NCBI GenBank assembly: GCA_965662745.1
Contig: CBFIJK010000003.1
Location: forward strand, 61,311 to 125,310
Length of the DNA: 64,000 nt
Direction of reading: 5' to 3'
Origin: Anianibacter sp965662745
GTDB taxonomy: Bacteria > Pseudomonadota > Alphaproteobacteria > Rhodobacterales > Rhodobacteraceae
How positions within the stretch are numbered: the stretch's first letter is position 1; each line of letters begins with the position of its first letter. A program made the translations under genes and the position numbers. A model generated the notes under the pieces. It was given only the letters and a program-made list of their open reading frames with translations. It did no database searches and was not told the DNA's origin. Positions 1 through 7,586 of the stretch are shown one piece after another.

Positions 1-3
1 CGG

Positions 4-2526
4 TCATCCGCATTTCGAGAACCCGCAATTGGCGCAGGTCATGCAGCCTTCGATCATCCGCATCTCGTAGCTGCCACAACTGGAACAGGCCTGCCCGCGC
101 GGCGCGTCAAGATTTACGACCTCGGCCGGGTCGGTCTTGAGGCCCAGCCCCTCGCCTTCGATGAAGCCGATGGCGATCAGGTGCTTTTCGATCACCCCGC
201 CAATCGCCGCAAGGATCGACGGAATGTATTTGCCCTGCATCCACGCGCCGCCGCGCGGATCGAACACCGCTTTCAGTTCCTCGACCACGAAGGACACATC
301 ACCCCCACGCCGGAACACGGCAGAGATCATCCGCGTCAGCGCCACCGTCCAGCTGAAATGTTCCATGTTCTTCGAGTTGATGAAGATCTCGAACGGGCGG
401 CGATGGCCGTTGATCATGATGTCGTTGATCGTGATGTAGATTGCATGGCTGCTGTCAGGCCATTTCAGCTTGTAGGTCGAGCCTTCAAGCTCCTGCGGTC
501 GATCCAGCGGTTCAGAGATGTAGACGACGTCGCTGTGATCTCCCTCGGCACGACGATACCGGTCAATGCTATCATTTTCTGTCTTTGGCTCTTCTCCAAA
601 AAGGAGCCATCCAGCGGATACACCAAAGGCCTTGGCTACTTGCTCAGCAGAATCCCGGGAAAGTTTTTTGCCGCCTGTGACCCAGTTGTTGTATCGCGTC
701 GCACTAATCCCAATGGAATCGGCCGCCGCCTTCTGCGTTGTGAAGCCCGCTTGAGATTCTGCCCACTTGAGACGCTCCTGAATGGTCGCAAGATCGGCAG
801 GCTTCTCAATCGCCTTCTTCTCCTCGCTCACCGTCAGCACCGATCCCGTCACCGCATTCGGGCGATAGGTCGTGCACCCCTTGCAGCCCGTTTCATAGGC
901 CTGCATGTAAACGTCCTTGAACGCCTCAAAGTCGATATCCTCGGGGCAGTTGATCGTCTTCGAGANNNNNNNNNNCGACGAATCCACCCATTTCTGCGCT
1001 GCTGCCTGCATCTTCACATGCTCGGATGGCGGCAGGGTCTGGGCGTTGACGAAATAGTCGGGCAGCTCGGCATCGCCGAACTTCTCGCGCCACATCGCAA
1101 CGGAGTAGTCGACGACCTCTTCCTCGGTCCGCGATCCGTCCTTCTGCAAGACCTTGCGCGTGTAGGCATAGGCGAAGACCGGCTCGATCCCCGATGACAC
1201 GTTCCCGGCATACAGGCTGATCGTCCCCGTGGGCGCGATCGAGGTCAAAAGCGCATTGCGAATACCGTGTTCGCGAATGGCCTCGCGCACGTCTTTGTCC
1301 ATGGCCTGCATCGCGCCAGAGGCGAGGAACTTCTCGGCGTCAAACAGCGGAAACGCGCCCTTTTCCTTCGCCAGATCGACGCTGGCGAGATACGCCGCCC
1401 GCGCGATCATCTTCATCCAGCGTTCCGTCTGCGCCGCCGCCTCGTCAGACCCATACCGCAGGCCCAGCATAAGCAGCGCATCGGCAAGCCCCGTGACGCC
1501 AAGCCCGATACGCCGCTTGTTCCGCGCCTCTTCCGCCTGCGCCTCAAGCGGAAAGCGTGAGGCGTCGACGACATTGTCCATCATCCGGACGGCAACGCGC
1601 ACCAGATCTTCCAGCGCCGCCTCGTCAAGCGCAGCGGACCCCTCGAAGGGATCCGACACAAGCCGCGCCAGGTTCACCGACCCCAGAAGGCAGGCACCAT
1701 AGGGCGGCAGCGGCTGCTCTCCGCAGGGGTTCGTTGCGGAAATCGTCTCGCAATAGGACAGGTTGTTCGCCGCGTTGATCCGGTCGATGAAAATCACACC
1801 CGGCTCGGCATAGTCATAGGTCGCGCGCATGATGCGGTTCCACAAATCGCGCGCCTGAAGCGTCCGGTAGACCTTGCCGTCAAAGACCAAATCCCATGGC
1901 CCGTCGGCCTTGACCGCCGCCATGAAGGCATCCGTCACCAGCACCGAAACGTTGAAATTCCGCAGCCGCGCCGGATCGGACTTGGCGCTGATGAAATCCT
2001 CGATATCGGGATGATCGCAGCGCATGGTCGCCATCATCGCCCCGCGGCGCGAGCCTGCAGACATGATCGTCCGGCACATCGCATCCCAGACATCCATGAA
2101 CGACAGCGGCCCCGACGCGTCGGCCGCCACACCCTTCACGCCTGCGCCCTTGGGCCGGATTGTCGAGAAATCATACCCGATGCCGCCGCCCTGCTGCATG
2201 GTCAGCGCGGCCTCTTTCAACATGTCGAAGATCCCGCCCATGCTGTCGGGGATCGTGCCCATGACGAAACAGTTGAACAGCGTCACCGACCGCGCCGTGC
2301 CTGCGCCAGCCGTGATCCGGCCTGCGGGCAGGTAGCGAAAATCTTCAAGCGCGGCGTAGAACCGGTCTTCCCACTTGCCCGCATCCGCCTCGACTTCGGC
2401 CAAAGACCGCGCGATCCGGCGCCAGCTGTCTTCGACCGACCCGTCGATGGGCGTGCCATCGGCCTCTTTCAGGCGGTATTTCATATCCCAGATAGCTTCG
2501 GAAATGGGGGCAGCAAAGCGGCTCAT
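4..2526 (-). CDS. nrdJ: B12-dependent (class II) ribonucleotide reductase with an inserted XRE helix-turn-helix domain
   Basis: Reduces ribonucleotides to deoxyribonucleotides using adenosylcobalamin; cytoplasmic. The N-terminus (MSRFAAPISEAIWDMKY), the NPCGEQPLPPYGAC active-site segment and the APTGTISLYAGNVSSGIEP stretch identify the catalytic barrel; the C-terminal zinc-type tail (CSSCGSYEM then CMTCANCGFSKCG) carries the redox cysteines. What is odd is residues ~575-660, between GCKGCTTYRPNAVTGSVL and DVVYISEPLDRP: a Cro/C1-type HTH (TTQKAAADSIGISATRYNNW, then GVSAGWLLFGEE) sits in frame where relatives have a short variable linker. My hand count gives ~54% GC over 541-780, lower than flanking coding DNA. 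A 10-N assembly gap interrupts codons around residue 518-521. Complete, ATG start, stop at 4-6. Enzyme call is firm; the role of the HTH is unknown. Confidence 0.96.
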   Translation of the reverse strand: MSRFAAPISEAIWDMKYRLKEADGTPIDGSVEDSWRRIARSLAEVEADAGKWEDRFYAALEDFRYLPAGRITAGAGTARSVTLFNCFVMGTIPDSMGGIFDMLKEAALTMQQGGGIGYDFSTIRPKGAGVKGVAADASGPLSFMDVWDAMCRTIMSAGSRRGAMMATMRCDHPDIEDFISAKSDPARLRNFNVSVLVTDAFMAAVKADGPWDLVFDGKVYRTLQARDLWNRIMRATYDYAEPGVIFIDRINAANNLSYCETISATNPCGEQPLPPYGACLLGSVNLARLVSDPFEGSAALDEAALEDLVRVAVRMMDNVVDASRFPLEAQAEEARNKRRIGLGVTGLADALLMLGLRYGSDEAAAQTERWMKMIARAAYLASVDLAKEKGAFPLFDAEKFLASGAMQAMDKDVREAIREHGIRNALLTSIAPTGTISLYAGNVSSGIEPVFAYAYTRKVLQKDGSRTEEEVVDYSVAMWREKFGDAELPDYFVNAQTLPPSEHVKMQAAAQKWVDSSXXXXSKTINCPEDIDFEAFKDVYMQAYETGCKGCTTYRPNAVTGSVLTVSEEKKAIEKPADLATIQERLKWAESQAGFTTQKAAADSIGISATRYNNWVTGGKKLSRDSAEQVAKAFGVSAGWLLFGEEPKTENDSIDRYRRAEGDHSDVVYISEPLDRPQELEGSTYKLKWPDSSHAIYITINDIMINGHRRPFEIFINSKNMEHFSWTVALTRMISAVFRRGGDVSFVVEELKAVFDPRGGAWMQGKYIPSILAAIGGVIEKHLIAIGFIEGEGLGLKTDPAEVVNLDAPRGQACSSCGSYEMRMIEGCMTCANCGFSKCG
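966..975. other. Assembly gap (10 N) inside nrdJ
   Basis: Ten undetermined bases interrupt nrdJ. On the coding strand the left side ends ...GTG GAT TCG TCG and the right side resumes with TC TCG AAG ACG. The family motif here is VDxxxSKTxNxP, so a single missing A would give Val-Asp-Ser-Ser-Ile-Ser-Lys-Thr. The N run therefore probably stands in for about one base and is a scaffolding placeholder; this is inference from the motif. Confidence 0.9.
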
Positions 2527-2554
2527 TGCGGTCTCCGGGTGCAGTCACGTTTCC

Positions 2555-2577
2555 GCCAGAGATGATAATTCTCTGGC
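2555..2577. promoter_or_regulatory. Perfect 8-bp inverted repeat upstream of nrdJ
   Basis: GCCAGAGA (2555-2562) and TCTCTGGC (2570-2577) are perfect inverted arms around a 7-nt AT-rich centre. The repeat lies ~28 bp upstream of the nrdJ start and directly abuts a DnaA box. It may be an operator or a 5'-leader hairpin. Because NrdJ itself contains an HTH domain, autoregulation is conceivable but not shown. Confidence 0.55.
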
Positions 2578-2586
2578 TTATCCACA
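2578..2586. promoter_or_regulatory. Consensus DnaA box upstream of nrdJ
   Basis: The plus strand reads TTATCCACA, the perfect Escherichia coli-type DnaA box, 52-60 bp upstream of the nrdJ ATG in the 120-bp region shared with the divergent DUF1489 gene. DnaA boxes control nrdAB in E. coli, and DnaA activates nrdA in Caulobacter; a similar coupling of dNTP supply to replication is inferred here. A single box can occur by chance. Confidence 0.6.
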
Positions 2587-2646
2587 AGCGATGGGCTTGC
2601 AGCGGCAGGCATCAACTATATCCTGAAGACCAGCCTAGGGAAAGCC

Positions 2647-3081
2647 ATGTCAGAGCCTCTTCACATCCTAAAACTCTCGGTCGGATCGGAATCAGTCGAG
2701 CAGATCCTCGACTGGCAGCGGAACCGTTCACGCCAGCGCGCGGGTGGCCACTACTACCACCTGACGCGCATGTGGCCGAAGCGCACCGACGAGGTTCTGG
2801 ACGGCGGCAGCATCTACTGGGTGGTCCAAGGCCTCGTGCAATGCCGCCAGCGTATCCTCGGCTTCGAAGAGATCATCGGGCAGGACGGCATCCGCCGCTG
2901 CGGCATCGTCCTCGACCCCGAGATCATCCGCACCGATCCCGCCCCCAAACGCCCCTTTCAGGGCTGGCGGTACCTCAAGAATGAGGACGCCCCGCGCGAT
3001 CTGAAACAGGACGCGGCGCAAAAGACCGATCCACTTCCCGCATCCCTCCTTGCGGCGCTCTCAGATCTCGGCGTGCGCTGA
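2647..3081 (+). CDS. DUF1489 family protein
   Basis: A 144-residue cytoplasmic protein of the alphaproteobacterial DUF1489 family, recognised from the N-terminal LHILKLSVGSESVEQILDWQ segment and the HLTRMWPKRTDEVLDGGSIY core. Family function is unknown. It is read divergently from nrdJ, sharing a 120-bp upstream region with the DnaA box and inverted repeat, and ends just before a repeat element that separates it from convergent hisG. No signal peptide or membrane segment is visible. Start chosen at the ATG that begins the conserved domain. Confidence 0.85.
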   Translation: MSEPLHILKLSVGSESVEQILDWQRNRSRQRAGGHYYHLTRMWPKRTDEVLDGGSIYWVVQGLVQCRQRILGFEEIIGQDGIRRCGIVLDPEIIRTDPAPKRPFQGWRYLKNEDAPRDLKQDAAQKTDPLPASLLAALSDLGVR

Positions 3082-3084
3082 CCC

Positions 3085-3148
3085 TTCTTTGGTGTTCCGA
3101 AATATTCCCGGGGGAGCCGCGCGATAGTTCGGCGGGGGCAGAGCCCCC
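3085..3148 (-). repeat. Intergenic palindromic repeat, copy 1 (minus orientation)
   Basis: Read on the minus strand this copy has the hairpin GGGGGC-TCT-GCCCCC (3134-3148) followed by a tail reading CCCCCGGGAATATTTCGGAA and then CACCAAAGAAG. It lies between the convergent DUF1489 and hisG genes. It shares the TCT-looped G/C hairpin and the ATATTT...GAAC.CCAAAG tail with copies at 13901, 23908, 27532 and 42770. Confidence 0.6.
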
Positions 3149-3221
3149 TTGCGCGCGGGCGCGCGAAGCGCGGTCAAGCGCAGAATGGAACGCGCGCGTC
3201 AGCGCGCTCCGCTTCGATCCC

Positions 3222-3920
3222 TCAGACCTCTGCGTCCAGCCTCTCCAGCAGCGCGCTGCACACGGCTCTATCCGCATCCGACCAGTCGGCCTTGCGCGAT
3301 TTGAACAGCGTCGCCTGGCTGCGGTGGATGGGCGCATCCCCGAGGATCTTCAGGTGATTGGCCCGCAGCGTTTCGCCGGTTGAGGTGATATCCGCAATCG
3401 CCTCTGCCGTCTCGTTGCGCACGGTGCCTTCGGTCGCGCCCTGGCTATCGACCAGAAGATAATCAGCCACCCCATGCTCGCGCAGATGCTCGCGCACCAG
3501 CCGGTGATACTTCGTCGCGATCCGCAAACGGTGACCATGGGCGGCCCGGAATGCGGCGGCCGCGGCGTCCAGGTCGTCAAGCGTGTCCACGTCGATCCAG
3601 GCCATCGGAACGGCCAGCACGAGATCCGCGTGACCAAACCCCATCTCGGCCACCTCGAGCACACAGCTGTCCCAATGCGCCAGCTTCTCGCGCACGAGAT
3701 CCGAACCTGTCACCCCCAGATGGATCCGCCCGGCGGCAAGCTCGCGGGGGATCTCTCCAGCCGACAAGAGCACCAGCTCGACTCCGTCGATCCCGTCGAC
3801 ACGGCCGACATATTCCCGTTCTGACCCGCCGCGCGACAGCGTCACACCGCGCGCGCCAAACCAGTCGAAGGTCTTTTCCATCAGCCGTCCCTTCGACGGC
3901 ACGCCAAGCTTCACGCTCAT
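3222..3920 (-). CDS. hisG: ATP phosphoribosyltransferase, short form (histidine biosynthesis step 1)
   Basis: Catalyses condensation of ATP and PRPP to phosphoribosyl-ATP, the committed step of histidine synthesis. At 232 residues it is the short HisG form, lacking the C-terminal regulatory domain and needing HisZ as regulatory subunit; hisZ lies immediately upstream. LGVPSKGRLMEKTFDWF at the N-terminus and the PRPP-loop-like segment DSQGATEGTVRNE (residues ~160-172) support the call. Its ATG overlaps the hisZ stop by 4 bp (ATGA), so it is the last gene of hisS-hisZ-hisG. Confidence 0.96.
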   Translation of the reverse strand: MSVKLGVPSKGRLMEKTFDWFGARGVTLSRGGSEREYVGRVDGIDGVELVLLSAGEIPRELAAGRIHLGVTGSDLVREKLAHWDSCVLEVAEMGFGHADLVLAVPMAWIDVDTLDDLDAAAAAFRAAHGHRLRIATKYHRLVREHLREHGVADYLLVDSQGATEGTVRNETAEAIADITSTGETLRANHLKILGDAPIHRSQATLFKSRKADWSDADRAVCSALLERLDAEV

Positions 3921-5017
3921 GAGACCCCTCCAAGCGACAGGACAAGCTCTGGCCGGATCACGCCGCCAACCGCCGGGATTTCGCGCCCGCGGCCGAGCAC
4001 CCGGGTCAGAGCGTCATACCGCCCCCCAGTCGCGACCGGCGGCAGGCCCGGCTGGTCGCCCGCGAAGAATCCGAAGACGAAGCCATCGTAATATTCCAGC
4101 GACGTGCGCCCATAACTGCCCTCGAATTCCAACGCTGACACATCCGTGCCGCGCGTCGACAGGACCTCGGCGCGCGCGTAGATCCGATCAACCGCATCGC
4201 CAATCTGCGGCAGGTCGACCGCGATATCACGCAAGCGCTCGGTGGCGTTCGGAAGGGTCTCGCGCAGGCTGACGATCTCGTCGATCAGCGCGCATTCCTC
4301 TTCCGATATAGGCGGCTCTTCGGCGTCAGCGGCCAGCGCGGCGAGTCGCATCTCGATCTCGGCGCGCCCGCGCAGGCCAATCATTGGCCCGGCCTCTTCC
4401 AGAACATCCACACCAGCGCGCACCCGGTCGAGCAGAACACTCCGCTCTCGGGATATCGCGCCACCCGCGAACCGCGCCATCAGCGCGCGAAAGCGTCGGG
4501 GCCGCCAGATATGCCGCAGAAGCGCCGCCTTGCGCCGTTCGCTTGTCTTCAAACCGCGCACGGCGGCCAGCAACAGGCCCATATCCCCCGTGGCGATCCG
4601 CAGGTTCAAAGGCGCAAGAAGCTCGGCAAAGATCGAAAATACCTCCGCATCGGACGCCACCGGATCGGTCCCGTCGAAGATCTCGAACCCCACCTGCTGG
4701 TATTCGCTGGGCCGGTCGTCGCCGTCTTCCTGCGTGCGAAACACCGTGCCCGAATAGGCGTAGCGCGCCGGTTCGGCGCCGTGAGTCATATGCGCCTCGA
4801 CCACCGGCACGGTAAAATCGGGGCGCAGCATCAATTCGCCCAGCACCGGATCGCGCGTGGTATAGGCCCGCGCGCGGATATCTTCGCCGTAAAGATCGAG
4901 AAGCGTTTCGGCGGGCTGCAGCACCGGCGGGTCGATCATCGCCGCCCCGGCCTGGGTGAGCCGGGCCAGAAGACGAGAGATCTCGGCGTCGAGCGCGGGA
5001 TCGGCAAGACGGCTCAT
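3917..5017 (-). CDS. hisZ: ATP phosphoribosyltransferase regulatory subunit (HisRS-like)
   Basis: A HisRS-derived protein with no aminoacylation role that assembles with short HisG and confers histidine feedback. The sequence keeps the class II synthetase-like core (RPDFTVPVVEAHM, then RTQEDGDDRPSEYQQVGFE and GGRYDALTRVLGRG). I set the start at the ATG at 5017, giving 366 residues, because this ATG overlaps the hisS stop as ATGA; an upstream extension in the same frame runs inside hisS and looks non-coding. The gene sits between hisS and hisG, joined to both by 4-bp overlaps. Confidence 0.94.
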   Translation of the reverse strand: MSRLADPALDAEISRLLARLTQAGAAMIDPPVLQPAETLLDLYGEDIRARAYTTRDPVLGELMLRPDFTVPVVEAHMTHGAEPARYAYSGTVFRTQEDGDDRPSEYQQVGFEIFDGTDPVASDAEVFSIFAELLAPLNLRIATGDMGLLLAAVRGLKTSERRKAALLRHIWRPRRFRALMARFAGGAISRERSVLLDRVRAGVDVLEEAGPMIGLRGRAEIEMRLAALAADAEEPPISEEECALIDEIVSLRETLPNATERLRDIAVDLPQIGDAVDRIYARAEVLSTRGTDVSALEFEGSYGRTSLEYYDGFVFGFFAGDQPGLPPVATGGRYDALTRVLGRGREIPAVGGVIRPELVLSLGGVS

Positions 5018-6516
5018 GACATGCGCGATTTCAGGTAGTCGGTGAGTTGATCGCGCGGCACTTCTTCCTGCGCGCGCTGCTCTTTCCATTCCTCGTTCGA
5101 GGTGATTTCCGCTGCCAGTTCCGCGCCCAGCTTGAGGTCCTTGACCATCACGACGCCCCGCGCCTTTTCGTCCGAGCCTTCGATGATCGCAAACGGGCTG
5201 CCGCGCTTATCGGCATATTTCAGCTGGTTGCCGAAATTCTTGGGGTTGCCGAGATAGGCTTCGGCCCGCAGGCCAGCCGCACGCAATTCGGCGACGATGG
5301 CCTGGTAATCGGCCATCCGGTCGCGGTCCATCACGGTGACAAGGATCGGCCCTTCCGCCGCGCCACCGATCCGGCCCGTCGCACGAAGCGCGGCCAGAAG
5401 CCGGTCAACGCCAATGGACACGCCCGTCGCAGGCACAGCCTGCCCGGTGAAGCGTTTCACGAGATCATCATAGCGCCCGCCGCCCGCCACGCTGCCAAAC
5501 TGGCGCGGACGGCCCTTTTCATCGGTGATCTCGAAGGTCAGTTCCGCCTCGAACACCGGGCCCGTGTAATAGCCAAGACCGCGCACGACCGACGGGTCGA
5601 TGACGATGCGGTCAGGCCCGTAGCCTTGGGCGTCAAGAAGCGCCGCCATCTCTTCGAGTTCCGCCACGCCTTCCTCGCCCATGTCAGAGCCCGCGACAAG
5701 CCCGCGAAGCTGCGCACAGGTCTCGGCCCCGGTTTCGCGCAACGCGTCCATGAACCCCATGACCACCTCGGCCTGATCCGCCGAAAGCCCCGCGCCCTTG
5801 GTGAAATCTCCGCTGTCATCCTCGCGGCCTTCCCCAAGCAATGCACGCACGCCGTCCGGTCCAAGCCGGTCCAGCTTGTCGATGGCGCGCAGGACGATGC
5901 CGCGTTCCGCCTCGAACTTGGTCGGATCAGACGGATCCAGCACACCCGCGACCTCCATTACGCCGTTCAGAACCTTCCGGTTATTGATCCGCACGATGTA
6001 ATCCCCGCGCGGGATGCCGACTTCTTCCAGAACATCCGACAACATCGCGCAAATTTCGGCATCCGCCGCGACAGTCGGCGTGCCCACTGTATCCGCATCG
6101 CATTGATAGAACTGGCGAAAGCGGCCCGGTCCCGGTTTTTCATTGCGCCACACAGGCCCCATCGCATAGCGGCGATAGGGAGTCGGCAGATCGTTGCGGT
6201 GCTGGGCATAGACGCGCGCCAAGGGCGCGGTCAGGTCATAGCGAAGTGCCAACCAGTCGCCGGGCTTGTCGCTGTCGCTGTCTTCCTGCCAGGCGAACAC
6301 GCCCTCGTTCGGGCGGTCCACGTCGGGCAGGAACTTGCCCAGCGCCTCGACCGTCTCGACCGCCGAGGATTCCAGCGGATCAAAGCCGTAGCGGTGATAC
6401 ACCTCTGCGATCTTGTCGAGCATGGTCTTGCGTTCGGCGACATCCGCGCCGAAATAGTCGCGAAAGCCCTTGGGCGTCTCGGCCTTGGGCCGGGGCTGTT
6501 TTTTCACTTTCGCCAT
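5014..6516 (-). CDS. hisS: Histidyl-tRNA synthetase
   Basis: Charges tRNA-His; class II synthetase, 500 residues. Seen motifs are motif 2 (GPVWRNEKPGPGRFRQFYQC), the HisA motif RGLGYYTGPVFEAEL, the glycine-rich SVAGGGRYDDLV, and motif 3 (GVSIGVDRLLAALR), followed by the anticodon-binding domain (~400-500). The start is set at the ATG at 6516 (MAKVKKQPRPKAETPKGFRDY); the open frame continues upstream only through slyX antisense DNA. Heads the hisS-hisZ-hisG operon. Confidence 0.96.
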   Translation of the reverse strand: MAKVKKQPRPKAETPKGFRDYFGADVAERKTMLDKIAEVYHRYGFDPLESSAVETVEALGKFLPDVDRPNEGVFAWQEDSDSDKPGDWLALRYDLTAPLARVYAQHRNDLPTPYRRYAMGPVWRNEKPGPGRFRQFYQCDADTVGTPTVAADAEICAMLSDVLEEVGIPRGDYIVRINNRKVLNGVMEVAGVLDPSDPTKFEAERGIVLRAIDKLDRLGPDGVRALLGEGREDDSGDFTKGAGLSADQAEVVMGFMDALRETGAETCAQLRGLVAGSDMGEEGVAELEEMAALLDAQGYGPDRIVIDPSVVRGLGYYTGPVFEAELTFEITDEKGRPRQFGSVAGGGRYDDLVKRFTGQAVPATGVSIGVDRLLAALRATGRIGGAAEGPILVTVMDRDRMADYQAIVAELRAAGLRAEAYLGNPKNFGNQLKYADKRGSPFAIIEGSDEKARGVVMVKDLKLGAELAAEITSNEEWKEQRAQEEVPRDQLTDYLKSRMS

Positions 6517-6588
6517 GGGATGGACCATTTTTTGTAAGGGATCACCGTCGCGGCGGGGTCTAGCCGAAGGCACATGAGGGGGCAAGCG

Positions 6589-6801
6589 ATGGGCGACATG
6601 GACAGAACGGAACGGATGGAAGAACGGCTGGCGTATCTCGAACGCAGCGTCGAAGACCTGTCCGAGGTGGTCGCGCGCCAAGATGGCGAGATCGCGGTAC
6701 TGACCCGTCGCGTGGCGATGCTGATGCAGCGCGAGGCGGAACGGGAAACCGACGGGGACAATTCCATTCCGCTGGCGGATCAGAAGCCGCCCCACTGGTA
6801 G
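6589..6801 (+). CDS. slyX: SlyX family protein
   Basis: A 70-residue coiled-coil protein of the SlyX family, whose molecular role is unsettled. The heptad-rich segment MEERLAYLERSVEDLSEVV followed by a polar tail ending in DQKPPHW is typical (C-terminal PPHY/W). The start at 6589 is preferred over an in-frame ATG at 6574 because GAGGGG lies 6-7 bases ahead of it. Divergent from hisS. Confidence 0.88.
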   Translation: MGDMDRTERMEERLAYLERSVEDLSEVVARQDGEIAVLTRRVAMLMQREAERETDGDNSIPLADQKPPHW

Positions 6802-6830
6802 CGGCGGCAGGGATTACCCCGCCGCGCCGT

Positions 6831-7586
6831 TCAAATGGGCTGACCCGCGATCAACTCGCCATCGTGGATCAGCATCTCGACCCATTCACCGCTTTCGCCA
6901 AAGCTTTGATGCACGCTCAGGAACACCGTCTTGCGGTCCATCCGGCGCACCTTGCCATCGGGGCACGGGGTGCCATGGGGCACCTCGCAGACGCGCGCCT
7001 TCACAATCTCATAGGCGGTATCGGTCGCCGTGTAGGGGCTTTGGTTCAGCGGCGAATAGCGCGCGGCCTCGTGCATGCGCAGCGATCCGAACTGCGCCAG
7101 CGCAGCGGTGAACTGGCGCGGGCAGCCATCCTTGAAGCCGGTGACATATAGCGTGCGTGGCTCGGTCGTGCCGGGCTGCGTGTCAAAGAGCGTGTAGCGT
7201 CGGCCAACAGTGTCGACAGGTTCCGCGACGTCCGACACCTGCGCCTCGCAGGCGGGCACCACGCTGCCAAAGGGAAGCGTTGGCGCGGTGCTTTCGGCGC
7301 GCGCGACATCGGGATCCTCGATGGTCGCGGACGCGAATTCGGCATTCTCGATCTTCAGCGGCTCTGCTGCCGCGACCTGCGTCTCTGCAGACCCGCCGCC
7401 GAAGAAATCCCCGAACCAGCGCTGCTTGCTGGACCGGATGTACATCGTGTCGCCCATCTGCACCCGTTCGGGGCCGGGGTCGATCACGCGGGTATTGTTG
7501 GGGTCGACGGGCGTGCCGAAATATCCGCATCCCGCAACGGACGCCGCGACTGCAAACGCGGCGATGATCCTGCTCGATTTATGCAT
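6831..7586 (-). CDS. Conserved hypothetical lipoprotein
   Basis: A 251-residue protein with a lipoprotein signal: hydrophobic stretch then SVAGC with the lipidated cysteine at residue 20. The rest has no domain I recognise; four further cysteines (residues ~112-215, including GCPRQF, RVCEVPHGTPCPDG) may form disulfides, consistent with a periplasmic location. Its start overlaps the dnaE stop by 8 bp, so it is probably co-transcribed with dnaE. Function unknown. Confidence 0.8.
   Translation of the reverse strand: MHKSSRIIAAFAVAASVAGCGYFGTPVDPNNTRVIDPGPERVQMGDTMYIRSSKQRWFGDFFGGGSAETQVAAAEPLKIENAEFASATIEDPDVARAESTAPTLPFGSVVPACEAQVSDVAEPVDTVGRRYTLFDTQPGTTEPRTLYVTGFKDGCPRQFTAALAQFGSLRMHEAARYSPLNQSPYTATDTAYEIVKARVCEVPHGTPCPDGKVRRMDRKTVFLSVHQSFGESGEWVEMLIHDGELIAGQPI

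Noticed and set aside
181..1197. Plus-strand open frame across the nrdJ HTH region and N gap
   Set aside because: It is antisense to the conserved NrdJ C-terminal half, crosses the undetermined bases and shows no family similarity.
2527..2646. Cobalamin riboswitch or NrdR boxes upstream of nrdJ
   Set aside because: No B12-box-like conserved core was found and 120 bp is too short for the full riboswitch; no paired 16-bp NrdR boxes were seen.
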